Positions 8,421 to 17,863 of a stretch of DNA of 64,000 nucleotides are shown in pieces. The stretch comes from Bacillota bacterium (GTDB taxonomy: Bacteria; Bacillota_A; Clostridia; Lachnospirales; Lachnospiraceae). The position numbers and the translations under genes were made by a program. Under the pieces are notes generated by a model, which was not told where the DNA came from, did no database searches, and was given only the letters and a program-made list of their open reading frames with translations. The first letter of the stretch is position 1; every line of letters begins with the position of its first letter. The stretch spans positions 1-64,000 of the forward strand of contig JAEYMU010000042.1 in assembly GCA_023407175.1 (NCBI GenBank), written 5' to 3'.

Positions 8421-8484
8421 TTTGTGCTTTTCAATCGTCGATTTGTGCTCTCTGAATTGACGGAGAGAAAATAAATGGTATTAT
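8421..8484 (+). promoter_or_regulatory. promoter of the metabolite operon with LytTR-type direct repeats
   Basis: TTTGTGCT occurs at 8421-8428 and again at 8442-8449, exactly 21 bp apart (two helical turns). Downstream are TTGACG (8457-8462), a 16-nt spacer and TATTAT (8479-8484). LytTR regulators such as AgrA and ComE bind direct repeats with this period just upstream of a promoter. The agr-type regulator encoded at the end of this operon region is the obvious candidate activator. Confidence 0.65.
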
Positions 8485-8538
8485 CTGAATAAAAGATACA
8501 AATATTAGAAAAAAGCTGATCATAAGGAGTGATTTACA

Positions 8539-10740
8539 ATGGATGAAAAGAGAGAGACGCATCAATCCTTTGACAATACGGATAAGCTTATCCGTATTGT
8601 CGTTGCTGCTACTTTTATGGCTGAACCGATCAAGGATACGCTTGACTATTTTATGGATAAACTCAATATCCAGGGTAAGGTGATTTTTGCTTCCTATAAT
8701 CAAGTACTGCAGCAATTACTTGATCCCAAAGGTTTATTTGCATCAAATAGTCAGGGAATCAATATTATTTTAATTCGTTTTGAAGATTGTTACAGGTATG
8801 TAAGTAAGACCCTTGAACTTGAAATTAAGAAAGAGCTGGTTCAAAAAACTGCAAAAGAATTTATTGCCACGATGAAACAGAGAGCAGAAAAGGCTGCCAC
8901 TCCTTATTTTATCTGCCTGTGTCCGTCAAGTCCAAGGGCTGAAATGGAATTAGAGGAGGTTTTTATTGATATCGAGAGGAATTTTGAAGAAGAATTTTCC
9001 GGTTTTAACCATGTAAGCATTATCAAGCAGCAGGAAATAAATAGATTATACCCTGTAGAGGAGTATTATGACGAGCATACAAATCGAATCGCACATATAC
9101 CATATACGGAAGCATACTATACTTCATTGGCCGCAGTGCTGGCAAGGAAAATATATGTACAAGCCGCTGCCCCCTACAAGGTGATTATTGTAGATTGTGA
9201 TAATACCTTATGGAAAGGGGTTTGCGGCGAAAGTGGTTTGACTGGTATTGAAATATCCTATCCTTATGGCAAATTTCAAGATTTTCTTGAACAAAAAAGA
9301 AAGGAAGGAATGTTAATCTGCGTTTGCAGCAAAAATAATGAAGAGGATGTATTCGAGGTATTTGAAAAACATCCGGATATGATTTTAAAAAAGGAATCGA
9401 TTGTTTCCTGGCATTGTAACTGGGAACCAAAGTCACAAAATATAAGGAAGCTGGAGCAAGAATTGGGATTAGCCTTCGACAGTATGATTTTTATCGATGA
9501 CAATCCACTGGAGTGTGCCGAGGTGCATGCAAATTGTCCTGAGATTTTAACATTACAATTTCCAAAGGATGATTATGAGATTCGGCGCTTTATGGATCAT
9601 GTTTGGCCTTTTGAGCAGAGACCTGTTACAAAAGAGGATAAAGCCAGAACTCTGTTTTATCAGCAAAACTCAAAAAGAGAAGAATTGCAGAATAATTCCT
9701 CCAGTTATGAGGGGTTTCTTGCGGGCTTAAATTTAGAGATTAAATTTGAAAAAGCTGCAAAAAACAATATTTCAAGAATATCACAGCTGACACAGCGGAC
9801 CAACCAGTTTAATTTCACAACCATTCGAAGAAGTGAGCGTGAAATTGAAGAAATAGGTCTGTCAGAAGAAGCTGAATGCTTTGTGATAAGTGCGAAGGAC
9901 AGATTTGGAGATTATGGAATGGTAGGCGTAATAATATTCCGGATGCAGCCGGCTGAGACGCTTATAGATACCTTCTGTTTAAGCTGCAGAGCGCTTGGAA
10001 GAAATATTGAATATAAAATGTTGGAATACATATCAGCATATTCCTTAGAACACGGAATAGAGAGCGTTAAAATTCCCTTCATTCAAAGTGAAAGGAATAA
10101 ACCGGCTTTTGATTTTCTAAATCAGGTGATATCCAATTGTATTAAAACAGGAGAAATACACTACAACTATGTATTATCGGCGCGGGAGGGAATTTTGTTA
10201 TCGAAGGCTGCTAAGGAAAGTCAAAGGAGTATAGGAAAGCAGGCAATTACTGATAAGCAGCCAGCCAATGGAGAAATAGTAAGTGTAAAACCAGGCAAGA
10301 CATCTGAATTTCTGTCATATATTGTTACAAATTTGAATAACGTCGATAAGATCGCCAGAGAAATAAATTCACAAAAAACAATTCAAGTGTTAGTTGATCA
10401 TTCGAATGTGCCACCAACTACACCGGTGGAAATCAGACTGGAGGAAATTTGGTCGGAATATTTGAAAATAAATCATATCGGAATAAACAATGACTTTTTT
10501 ACTTTGGGCGGTACCTCCATATTACTGATGCGGATACTTTCCAAAGTAAAAAAGGAATTTCAGGTGGATATATCGGTGAAGCTGGCCTTTGAGGGGGATT
10601 TTACAATTGCAAAGCTTTCCAAAGAAATTGTATGTCAAAAGCTAAAAAATATTGATATTAATCAGTTGAATCAGAAAATGAGAAGCATCGAAGCTTTGTC
10701 GGAGAAGCAAATGCTTCATATGCTCATTCAGGAAAGGTAG
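8539..10740 (+). CDS. FkbH-like HAD-superfamily protein fused to a carrier domain
   Basis: FkbH-type enzymes dephosphorylate 1,3-bisphosphoglycerate and load the glyceryl group onto a carrier protein thiol for polyketide or peptide assembly. Here an N-terminal ~200-residue region is followed by the HAD domain with VDCDNTLWKG (Asp219 and Asp221), CSKNNEEDV and FIDDNPLE motifs. Next comes a GNAT-like C-lobe, and then a phosphopantetheine carrier domain (about residues 630-715) with FFTLGGTS, where Ser660 is the attachment site. The start at 8539 follows AAGGAG. It opens an operon with the GT-condensation fusion 12 nt downstream. Carrying its own carrier in cis makes it a self-contained loading module. 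Confidence 0.85.
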   Translation: MDEKRETHQSFDNTDKLIRIVVAATFMAEPIKDTLDYFMDKLNIQGKVIFASYNQVLQQLLDPKGLFASNSQGINIILIRFEDCYRYVSKTLELEIKKELVQKTAKEFIATMKQRAEKAATPYFICLCPSSPRAEMELEEVFIDIERNFEEEFSGFNHVSIIKQQEINRLYPVEEYYDEHTNRIAHIPYTEAYYTSLAAVLARKIYVQAAAPYKVIIVDCDNTLWKGVCGESGLTGIEISYPYGKFQDFLEQKRKEGMLICVCSKNNEEDVFEVFEKHPDMILKKESIVSWHCNWEPKSQNIRKLEQELGLAFDSMIFIDDNPLECAEVHANCPEILTLQFPKDDYEIRRFMDHVWPFEQRPVTKEDKARTLFYQQNSKREELQNNSSSYEGFLAGLNLEIKFEKAAKNNISRISQLTQRTNQFNFTTIRRSEREIEEIGLSEEAECFVISAKDRFGDYGMVGVIIFRMQPAETLIDTFCLSCRALGRNIEYKMLEYISAYSLEHGIESVKIPFIQSERNKPAFDFLNQVISNCIKTGEIHYNYVLSAREGILLSKAAKESQRSIGKQAITDKQPANGEIVSVKPGKTSEFLSYIVTNLNNVDKIAREINSQKTIQVLVDHSNVPPTTPVEIRLEEIWSEYLKINHIGINNDFFTLGGTSILLMRILSKVKKEFQVDISVKLAFEGDFTIAKLSKEIVCQKLKNIDINQLNQKMRSIEALSEKQMLHMLIQER

Positions 10741-10751
10741 GGGAAATATAG

Positions 10752-13517
10752 ATGGCATGCGTAATATTCGAGACAAATGGTACCGATGGTGATGTTCTGC
10801 CCTTTATTCGTATCGGAAGTCAGCTTGTGAAGCTGGGACACAAGGTAGCAATGGTAACTCATTCCTATTATGAAGCTCTTATTGGGCAGGCAAATATTGA
10901 TTTTATTCCATTAGATACGCCTGCAGATTATGCACAGTTTATTAATGATAATGCCACAATGTGTACTAATCCTCAAGGCTATATAGCCTTTTTAAGGCGA
11001 AATGAGCTGCCGCGTATACTTCCGGCTTACCATAGGATCAAGGATTATTATATACCGAATCAAACCGTTATTATTGGAAAATCACCTGGGATGCTATCTA
11101 CGATCGTTGCCGAAAAATTAAATATTCCAAGGATTGTAGTTTATCTGGCTCCTGCCTTTGTTATGTCGGAAGAATTCTCGGATATGATTTATGATTTGCT
11201 GAAGGAGGATATTGCTGAAATCAGGAATCAGCTTGGAATTCATGGTTCTTATCATAGCGATAATTTTTGGAGAAATGCTCAAAGGTATGTGGGTTTATGG
11301 CCGGAATGGTTTAAGGCGGAGCATTCCTACAGTAATAAAGAGATAGAAAAGATAGGCTTTGTTGTAGATACAAATCAAACAGGCAAGCTGCCGGACGAGG
11401 TTATGGAATTATTAAATGGGGAAGATAAGCCAATTTTAATCAACAGCAGTTCCAGCTGTTTATTTATGAATTCGGATTTTTTTGAATCTACGGTAAAGGC
11501 CTGTGAGGTATTAGGGCAAAAGGCTATTTTTGTTGTTCGATATAAGGATTTTATTCCGGAGAATTTACCAAAGGAAATTCATGTTTTTGCTCAATTGCAA
11601 TTCAGTATATTAATGCCTAAGGTAAAGACTATTATCCATCATGGCGGAATTGGAACCTCTGCACAGGCTCTTGCATCGGGAATACCGCAGCTGGTTTTGG
11701 CAGGTGGAGTTGACCGTCCGGATAATGGTATGTGCCTGAAGAAGCTGGGTGTTGGGGAATATCTGTTACCAACCTATTGGAAATATGAGAATGTGATGGA
11801 GGCATTACAGAGGGTTAGTACTTCCCGGGAAATCAGGGAGAATTGCAAAAAAATGGCCGAAGTGATGAAGAACGAAAAGCCGGTAGAAGCCTTCAATGAG
11901 ATTATTATATCCGTTCTGAAGCATTATCCGCTGGGGATGAAAGAGGATAAATCATATTCTGATGCGGACAGCTCTAATGAAAACCAGCCAAATGCCGGTG
12001 ATATGAAGGAGGAAGCTGCATCTCAAACATATATTTCAAATGAATTTGATAAGCTGACTCAAAATATGTCTCAAAAGGAATTAGAATTGCTTCTGTCACT
12101 TATTGCATGTGCGGCAGAAAATAACGAGTTCGCTATTAAAAAGCAGCCGCGCAAAACAGGCATTAATTCGTTCCCAATTTCCTTTAATCAGGAAGAATTC
12201 TGGCTTTTAAATAAAGCGCAAAAGGATTTTCTGGGATTAAATTTATCTTCTGCATATAAAATATCAGGTCCCTTAAATACGGAGGCCTTAGAAAAAGCTT
12301 TTAATGAAATCATCAAGAGACATGAGAACCTGCATACCATTTTTAAGGAAGCAGAGGGAAGGGTAATGCAGTATATACTTCCGGTTGAGTACATTCCATT
12401 ACCTATGATGGACCTGCAGGAGCTGGAGAATGAAAAACAGGAAATAGAAGTTAAAAGAATTTTGTATCGAAAAATCCATGAACCCTTTGATTTATCAAAC
12501 GGACCGTTAATTCGATTTCTGCTGATGCGGTTGGACAAGGAGGAATACGTTATCTGGTGGGGGCTGCACCATATTCTGGTTGACGGTTGGGGACAAGCAG
12601 TTCTTATGAAGGAAATCAAAGAATTGTACTCCTGGTTTGCCTTCCATAAAATGCATAGTCTTCCGGAAATCGAGATACAATGTGCCGATTATTCTGTTTG
12701 GCAGCGGGATTATTTGAATCCGGACAAATTAAAGGAAAAGGAAATCTATTGGGAAAATAAGCTGGCGGGATACAATCCGAGACTGACCCTGCCATCAGAT
12801 TTTGAAAGACCGGAAATTTTGAACATGAATAATGGTGATGATGAACTGTTTTATATATCAAGGGAACTGGAGGATAAGCTGAAGGGCTCTTCCTGTGAAG
12901 CTGGAACCACCCTGTTTATGTCTTTGCTGTCTGCAATTAATTTACTGATTTATATCTTTACTGAGGAAACTGATATTGCGATTGGATCGCCTATTTCCAG
13001 TCGTAATCGGGAGGAATTAGAGGATTTGATCTGTGATTTTACGAATACCTTGGTCTATCGTACCGTTTTCAGGAAAGAGGATACAATCTATGATGTCATA
13101 AAAAAGGTAAAAGAAACAGCATTGGATTTATACCAGAATCAAGAGCTGCCTTCACAGGATATCAATAGAATATTAGATCAAAAGGTTGATCCGGGTTATT
13201 CTCCGCTATTTCAAATATTCTATGTATTACACGAGATTTTCCCGGGAGACGGTGAACAGTTCCTGGAGGGCTTGAATACAAGGTATTTGAATATCGAGAA
13301 AAAATTATCGCAGTTTGATGTATCCTTTTATCTGTTTATTAATAAGCAGGACGGACTGTATGGAAAATTAGAGTATAACAAGGATTTATACCTGCATGAA
13401 ACAATTTTAAAATTCATTCATTTTTTTAAAGAGATATTAAAAAATATGGTAGAAAATCCGGATTTAAAGATTTCTGAACTGAAATCGAAAATAGAATTAA
13501 CAATTTCCACAATATAG
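10752..13517 (+). CDS. glycosyltransferase (GT1-like) fused to an NRPS condensation domain
   Basis: Residues 1-395 form a GT-B glycosyltransferase of the macrolide/flavonoid GT1 type: glycine-containing N-terminal loop, donor-site HHGGIGTSAQAL (from residue 296) and a GGVDRPDNG region. After a ~75-residue hydrophilic linker, residues ~475-900 are a condensation domain with HHILVDG (606-612) as the HHxxxDG active site and late motifs including DFTNTLV. C domains form amide or ester bonds between a carrier-bound acyl group and an amine or alcohol. No adenylation domain is present in this protein or its neighbours. The likely acyl donor is the carrier of the preceding gene. I know of no common family with this domain order. 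Confidence 0.85.
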   Translation: MACVIFETNGTDGDVLPFIRIGSQLVKLGHKVAMVTHSYYEALIGQANIDFIPLDTPADYAQFINDNATMCTNPQGYIAFLRRNELPRILPAYHRIKDYYIPNQTVIIGKSPGMLSTIVAEKLNIPRIVVYLAPAFVMSEEFSDMIYDLLKEDIAEIRNQLGIHGSYHSDNFWRNAQRYVGLWPEWFKAEHSYSNKEIEKIGFVVDTNQTGKLPDEVMELLNGEDKPILINSSSSCLFMNSDFFESTVKACEVLGQKAIFVVRYKDFIPENLPKEIHVFAQLQFSILMPKVKTIIHHGGIGTSAQALASGIPQLVLAGGVDRPDNGMCLKKLGVGEYLLPTYWKYENVMEALQRVSTSREIRENCKKMAEVMKNEKPVEAFNEIIISVLKHYPLGMKEDKSYSDADSSNENQPNAGDMKEEAASQTYISNEFDKLTQNMSQKELELLLSLIACAAENNEFAIKKQPRKTGINSFPISFNQEEFWLLNKAQKDFLGLNLSSAYKISGPLNTEALEKAFNEIIKRHENLHTIFKEAEGRVMQYILPVEYIPLPMMDLQELENEKQEIEVKRILYRKIHEPFDLSNGPLIRFLLMRLDKEEYVIWWGLHHILVDGWGQAVLMKEIKELYSWFAFHKMHSLPEIEIQCADYSVWQRDYLNPDKLKEKEIYWENKLAGYNPRLTLPSDFERPEILNMNNGDDELFYISRELEDKLKGSSCEAGTTLFMSLLSAINLLIYIFTEETDIAIGSPISSRNREELEDLICDFTNTLVYRTVFRKEDTIYDVIKKVKETALDLYQNQELPSQDINRILDQKVDPGYSPLFQIFYVLHEIFPGDGEQFLEGLNTRYLNIEKKLSQFDVSFYLFINKQDGLYGKLEYNKDLYLHETILKFIHFFKEILKNMVENPDLKISELKSKIELTISTI

Positions 13518-13557
13518 TTGATACCATCAGAAAAATATTTTGAATAAGGAGATTGCT

Positions 13558-14604
13558 ATGGAGCCCGTAATACAACTAAACCATATTAGTAAAGAATATA
13601 AAATATTGAATCGAAGGGAGGGATTAAAGGGCAGCTTTCAGGATCTTTTTTCGAGAAATTATAGAGTGATTAAGGCTGTAAATGATATCTCCATGTCAAT
13701 TAACAAGGGAGAAATGGTAGGGTATCTGGGACCCAATGGCGCCGGAAAATCCACGACGATTAAAATGATGACGGGTGTACTGGAGCCATCCTCAGGAGAA
13801 ATTTCAATTGCCGGAAGAGTTCCCTATAAGAATCGGACAAAGAATGCCCAGGAGATTGGCGTGGTATTCGGACAACGCTCCCAGCTATGGTGGTCCTTGC
13901 CGGTTATTGAGTCATTTAAAATCTTAAGGGATATTTATCAAGTGGATACAAAAGCCTATAAGGATATGCTGGAATATTATGATTCCTTGATTGATGTCCG
14001 GGAGCTTTATGGTAAACCGGTAAGACAATTATCCTTGGGGCAGAGAACACTTTGCGATATTTTAGCAGCCTTTTTACATAATCCACAAGTGGTATTTTTG
14101 GATGAGCCGACGATCGGGCTGGATGTAACGATGAAAAGCAAAATACGTGAATTGATTAAGCACTTAAACCAAGATAAAAATATGACGGTTATTTTAACAA
14201 CACATGATATGGGAGATGTAGATGCCCTTTGCAAGCGAATTATAATTATTGATAAAGGGACTGCCCTCTATGATAACCACATTGAAAATCTGAGACATTA
14301 TTTTGGAGCTTATCGTACCTTGAAGGTCATATTGGGCAAAAAAGCTTCTGATTATAAGAAGGAAGCCTCGGAGATGACTGCGGATGAATTGGAAGCGCAG
14401 ATCAGAAAGCATTTTATCGCTGCAAAAGCCCTGTCGGTTTCAGCTAATGAGGAGTGGCTGGATGTATTGATTAATGAAGATGAGGTTTCAATGATCAATG
14501 TATTAAATTATATTCAGGAAATTGTTAATATCCAGGATTTGAAGCTGGAAGAGATATCAACGGAGAGTATCATAAAGAAAATATATGAAGGGGGAATTCA
14601 ATAA
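13558..14604 (+). CDS. ABC transporter ATP-binding protein (drug/viologen exporter type)
   Basis: A single ATPase domain of 348 residues: Walker A GPNGAGKST near residue 60, a Q-loop region with GQRSQLWW, signature LSLGQ, Walker B VVFLDEPT, then a H-loop (TTHD) and a C-terminal extension. The GQRSQLWW sequence is characteristic of the subfamily paired with two ABC-2 (DUF990-type) permeases. Start at 13558 is chosen because AAGGAG lies 6 nt upstream; the upstream TTG in the same frame is unlikely. It powers the two permeases that follow and presumably exports the product of this operon. Confidence 0.9.
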   Translation: MEPVIQLNHISKEYKILNRREGLKGSFQDLFSRNYRVIKAVNDISMSINKGEMVGYLGPNGAGKSTTIKMMTGVLEPSSGEISIAGRVPYKNRTKNAQEIGVVFGQRSQLWWSLPVIESFKILRDIYQVDTKAYKDMLEYYDSLIDVRELYGKPVRQLSLGQRTLCDILAAFLHNPQVVFLDEPTIGLDVTMKSKIRELIKHLNQDKNMTVILTTHDMGDVDALCKRIIIIDKGTALYDNHIENLRHYFGAYRTLKVILGKKASDYKKEASEMTADELEAQIRKHFIAAKALSVSANEEWLDVLINEDEVSMINVLNYIQEIVNIQDLKLEEISTESIIKKIYEGGIQ

Positions 14605-14607
14605 ATT

Positions 14608-15423
14608 ATGAAGTCAACCTTTTCCGTATTAAAGTATAGGTCTCTGGCTCGTGCCGGCATTATGAAAACGCTGCATTTTCGAATGAGCTATATTGTCACC
14701 ATAATTAGTAATCTGGCCTACTTAATGGTCATCTATTATCTATGGAAGGCTATTTATGCATCAAGTGCAACGGAGTCAGTGAATGGAATGACCTTTAAAG
14801 ACACCTTCATTTATCTGGTTCTGGCTACGGCGATTTTTAATGTGTATGAGGTCGCTATGATCTGGTGGACAGGAGATGATATTCGAAATGGCAAAATTGT
14901 TTTGGATTTAATCAAGCCTATGATTTATCAGGTTTATACCTTTTTCAATTATTCAGGTAATTATATTATTATGTTCTTTTTTACCTTTGCTCCGACCTTC
15001 TTACTGGTGTACTTTTTATCGGGGGGAGCGATTGTAGTCGGAATTAATTTAATTCTTTTCCTGATAAGCCTTATGTTAGGTTTGATTATTAATTTCTGTG
15101 TCGATTTTTTTGTAACAACGATTTGCTTATATACTCAGTCAACCTGGGGAGTCAGTGTTATGAAGGAGGTTATTGTACTGTTTGTTTCGGGAGCTACAGT
15201 TCCGCTTGCTTTTTTCCCTGGGGGCCTGAAAACCTTTGTGGAATATCTTCCGTTTAAATCAATTTATAATACCCCACTGATGTTTTTAGTAAATGAATCC
15301 TTGAACCTGAAGGATTATTTTGAACTGTTACTGGAGCAGGCGTTTTGGGTGTTCGTACTTATTTTAATAAGCAATGCGTTTTGGAAATGTTCCATAAGAA
15401 AAATAACAGTGAATGGAGGATGA
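14608..15423 (+). CDS. ABC-2 type permease subunit 1
   Basis: A 271-residue integral membrane protein with about six hydrophobic helices, starting 3 nt after the ATPase stop. The conserved DDIRNGKIVLDLIKP segment between helices 2 and 3 is typical of this ABC-2 subfamily. With the next gene it would form a heterodimeric channel. Export of the locus product, or self-protection against it, is the simplest role; no substrate can be read from sequence. Confidence 0.85.
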   Translation: MKSTFSVLKYRSLARAGIMKTLHFRMSYIVTIISNLAYLMVIYYLWKAIYASSATESVNGMTFKDTFIYLVLATAIFNVYEVAMIWWTGDDIRNGKIVLDLIKPMIYQVYTFFNYSGNYIIMFFFTFAPTFLLVYFLSGGAIVVGINLILFLISLMLGLIINFCVDFFVTTICLYTQSTWGVSVMKEVIVLFVSGATVPLAFFPGGLKTFVEYLPFKSIYNTPLMFLVNESLNLKDYFELLLEQAFWVFVLILISNAFWKCSIRKITVNGG

Positions 15424-15427
15424 CGAG

Positions 15428-16234
15428 ATGAATGGAAAAAGACTTTCCTATTATGCTCATATCTATTTCAAAATTCAGATACAGGATATCAAAAGCAAAA
15501 TGAGCTATCGTGCTGATTTTATCATATCTGTAATCGGTATGCTGCTAACGAATTTGTCCGGCTTCCTGGCGTTCTGGATAACCTTTCAGAATTTCCCTTC
15601 TGTAATGGGCTGGAATTATAATCAAATACTTTTTATGTATGGGTTTTCACTATTGGCATTAACACCGGTTCAAATATTTTTTGATAATAATTGGAATTTG
15701 AGAAATTACGTATATACTGGAGATTTCATTAAATATTGTTTCCGTCCCATTAATCTGTTCTTTTATTATATATCGGAGGTATTTGATATTAAGGGCGTTT
15801 CTCAATTTATTTTTGGCGGAGTTACGCTGGCCTATGCCTGGAATAAACTTGGATTAGAAATATCCTTTCTGATCATTCTCGAATTAATTGCCGCACTTTT
15901 AACGGCCGCACTCTTTATGATCGCCATTATGAATATTGCGGCGGCGACTGGCTTTTGGATTATAAATAATGCGGGTTATCTGATGTCGTTCATATTTAAA
16001 TTAAAGGATTATGCAAAGTATCCGGTAAGTATCTATAATCCGGTCATCCGTTTTATATTTACATTTTTAATACCGATTGCATTTATCTCTTATTATCCCA
16101 GTCTTATATTTTTAAGACCGAATCAGATACCGATACTTACCTATTTATCACCTGCACTGAGTATTGTCTTTTTCTATATAAGCTATAAGATATGGATGAA
16201 GGGAGCAATGTCTTATTCGGGTACAGGGTCTTAA
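15428..16234 (+). CDS. ABC-2 type permease subunit 2
   Basis: A 268-residue integral membrane protein with about six helices, paralogous in layout to the preceding gene: TGDFIKYCFRPIN corresponds to the R-G/D-L-I-P segment of its partner. The start at 15428 follows GGAGGATGACGAG; the upstream reading of the frame overlaps the preceding stop. ATPase plus two different permeases is the usual three-gene composition of the viologen/daunorubicin-like exporters. Confidence 0.85.
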   Translation: MNGKRLSYYAHIYFKIQIQDIKSKMSYRADFIISVIGMLLTNLSGFLAFWITFQNFPSVMGWNYNQILFMYGFSLLALTPVQIFFDNNWNLRNYVYTGDFIKYCFRPINLFFYYISEVFDIKGVSQFIFGGVTLAYAWNKLGLEISFLIILELIAALLTAALFMIAIMNIAAATGFWIINNAGYLMSFIFKLKDYAKYPVSIYNPVIRFIFTFLIPIAFISYYPSLIFLRPNQIPILTYLSPALSIVFFYISYKIWMKGAMSYSGTGS

Positions 16235-16278
16235 AAGAAGTTCTAAAAATTTAATTATAATAAGGGGGAGTATAAAAA

Positions 16279-16704
16279 ATGAAAATTTATTTTGCGGGCT
16301 CAATAAGAGCCGGTCGGGAAGACGTGGATACTTATCATAGGATAATTAATCAATTAAAACAATATGGGGAGGTTCTTACAGAACATGTAGGAGATTATAG
16401 TCTTTCAATCGAAGGGCAGAATCAATTACCGGATACCTATATTCATGACAGGGATTTGGAATGGCTGCAAAGCTCAGATGTGATAGTAGCAGAGGTAACC
16501 GTGCCAAGCCTGGGTGTCGGCTATGAGCTTGCAACTGCAGTCAAGGAAAATATACCTGTAATAGCATTATTCAGAAATGCGGAGGGAAGGCAGCTATCGG
16601 CAATGATCCGCGGCTCAAAAGGAATTGATACAATTGATTATAATGACATAGAAACGGTAATTCCCAGGCTTAATGGCCTGCTGAACGAGTTGAAGACTAA
16701 CTAA
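16279..16704 (+). CDS. DNPH1/MilB-like nucleoside 5'-monophosphate N-glycosidase
   Basis: A 141-residue protein of the nucleoside 2-deoxyribosyltransferase superfamily that closely follows mammalian DNPH1 (Rcl): the substrate loop FAGSIRAGRED at the start, then HDRDLEWLQ with the conserved Asp (residue 59), AEVTVPSLGVGYE with the catalytic Glu (residue 83), and AMIRG. Known members cut the N-glycosidic bond of (deoxy)nucleotides: DNPH1 acts on 5-hydroxymethyl-dUMP; BlsM and MilB act on CMP or hydroxymethyl-CMP in nucleoside antibiotic pathways. The next gene is a thymidylate-synthase-family enzyme, the same pairing as MilA/MilB. Which base and sugar are used is unknown. Confidence 0.88.
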   Translation: MKIYFAGSIRAGREDVDTYHRIINQLKQYGEVLTEHVGDYSLSIEGQNQLPDTYIHDRDLEWLQSSDVIVAEVTVPSLGVGYELATAVKENIPVIALFRNAEGRQLSAMIRGSKGIDTIDYNDIETVIPRLNGLLNELKTN

Positions 16705-16766
16705 TAACAGTACATTGTCATGCCGATGAAGGGAAAGCCATGACAGAAGAGAAGGGAGCGTATCAT

Positions 16767-17855
16767 ATGTATAGAAATATAACCTATGCTTTTGTTGATA
16801 TGTTAAATAGTATTTCAAAAAGAGGATCGTATATTTCAACCAGGGGAAGTGAACAAATAGAAATTTTATCCCAGTTAATCCAGATAAAAAATCCTATGGA
16901 AAGAGTTATCGTTGTACCAAACCGGAAAAATAATATTTTTGCTTTGATTGCAGAAACCATATGGGTTTTAGGAGGAAGAGACGATCTGGCTTATTTATCC
17001 CATTACCTTCCCAGAGCAATTGATTTTTCGGATAACGGGAAAACCTGGAGGGCTGCTTATGGTCCGCGCTTGAGAAATTTTAATGGAGTGGATCAGTTTA
17101 AAGAAATAGTACGAATAATAAATGAAGACAAAAACACAAAGCGGGCTGTTATGTCAATTTTCAATCCGCAAAAGGATTATGTAGAAACCAAGGATGTTCC
17201 CTGCAATAATTGGCTGCAATTTATGGTGCGTAACGGACAGCTTCATTTAAATGTTACCGTAAGAGCAAATGATGCAGTATGGGGCTTTGGAGGCATCAAT
17301 AGCTTCGAATGGTCCGTTCTGCAGGAAATGATGGCATTTTGGACGGGCACTGAAGTAGGAAACTTGTCCTGGTTTGTAGGAACAATTCATGTATATGAAC
17401 GGCATTATGAAACAGCACAGAAAATTATTGACAGCTTTCCGTATAAAACGCTATACGAATTCGGTATTCAGCGACCAAAATTCAGTACATCATTCTCTGA
17501 TTTTGATAAAGAGTTAAAGAAATGGTTTTGTATTGAGGAGAAAATGCGGATACAAGCGGATGCTGATCTTTATTCTGAGATACAACAAATTCAGGACAGC
17601 TTTTTAAGAAATTCCTTAGAAATGCTACATATTTATAATCAATATTTGAGGGGTTGCCCTGATACAAAGCTAGCAGAGCTAGTGAACCAGCTTCCCACCA
17701 ATGATTTTAAAATAGCAGCGATTGAATATTTTTCCCGTACGATTAATTTAATGGAACAAATGAACCTTAGTGATAAGGAAAGAGAGTTTTTTGAGTTTTA
17801 TAATAATTGTATCATGACCCAAACAGATAAATCACATGTTGCGTTGATTTCATAG
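16767..17855 (+). CDS. thymidylate-synthase-family nucleotide hydroxymethylase
   Basis: A 362-residue TS-fold enzyme, ~100 residues longer than bacterial ThyA. It keeps Cys146 in PCNNWLQF (nucleophile), Arg166 (phosphate) and Asp169, which happen to fall at E. coli numbers. However, the His after Cys is Asn147, the QRS triad is replaced (VRAN), and the N177 position is shifted within WGFGGINS. Loss of these makes ordinary dTMP synthesis unlikely. Relatives in nucleoside antibiotic loci (MilA type) add hydroxymethyl to CMP using methylene-tetrahydrofolate. It sits just after the DNPH1-like gene, with an ATG following GAAGGGAG. Base and sugar specificity cannot be called. Confidence 0.82.
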   Translation: MYRNITYAFVDMLNSISKRGSYISTRGSEQIEILSQLIQIKNPMERVIVVPNRKNNIFALIAETIWVLGGRDDLAYLSHYLPRAIDFSDNGKTWRAAYGPRLRNFNGVDQFKEIVRIINEDKNTKRAVMSIFNPQKDYVETKDVPCNNWLQFMVRNGQLHLNVTVRANDAVWGFGGINSFEWSVLQEMMAFWTGTEVGNLSWFVGTIHVYERHYETAQKIIDSFPYKTLYEFGIQRPKFSTSFSDFDKELKKWFCIEEKMRIQADADLYSEIQQIQDSFLRNSLEMLHIYNQYLRGCPDTKLAELVNQLPTNDFKIAAIEYFSRTINLMEQMNLSDKEREFFEFYNNCIMTQTDKSHVALIS

Positions 17856-17863
17856 GTATCTTT

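Noticed and set aside
16767..17855. Housekeeping thymidylate synthase ThyA
   Set aside because: Too long, and it lacks the conserved His after the catalytic Cys and the QRS residues; it sits in a metabolite operon beside a nucleotide N-hydrolase.
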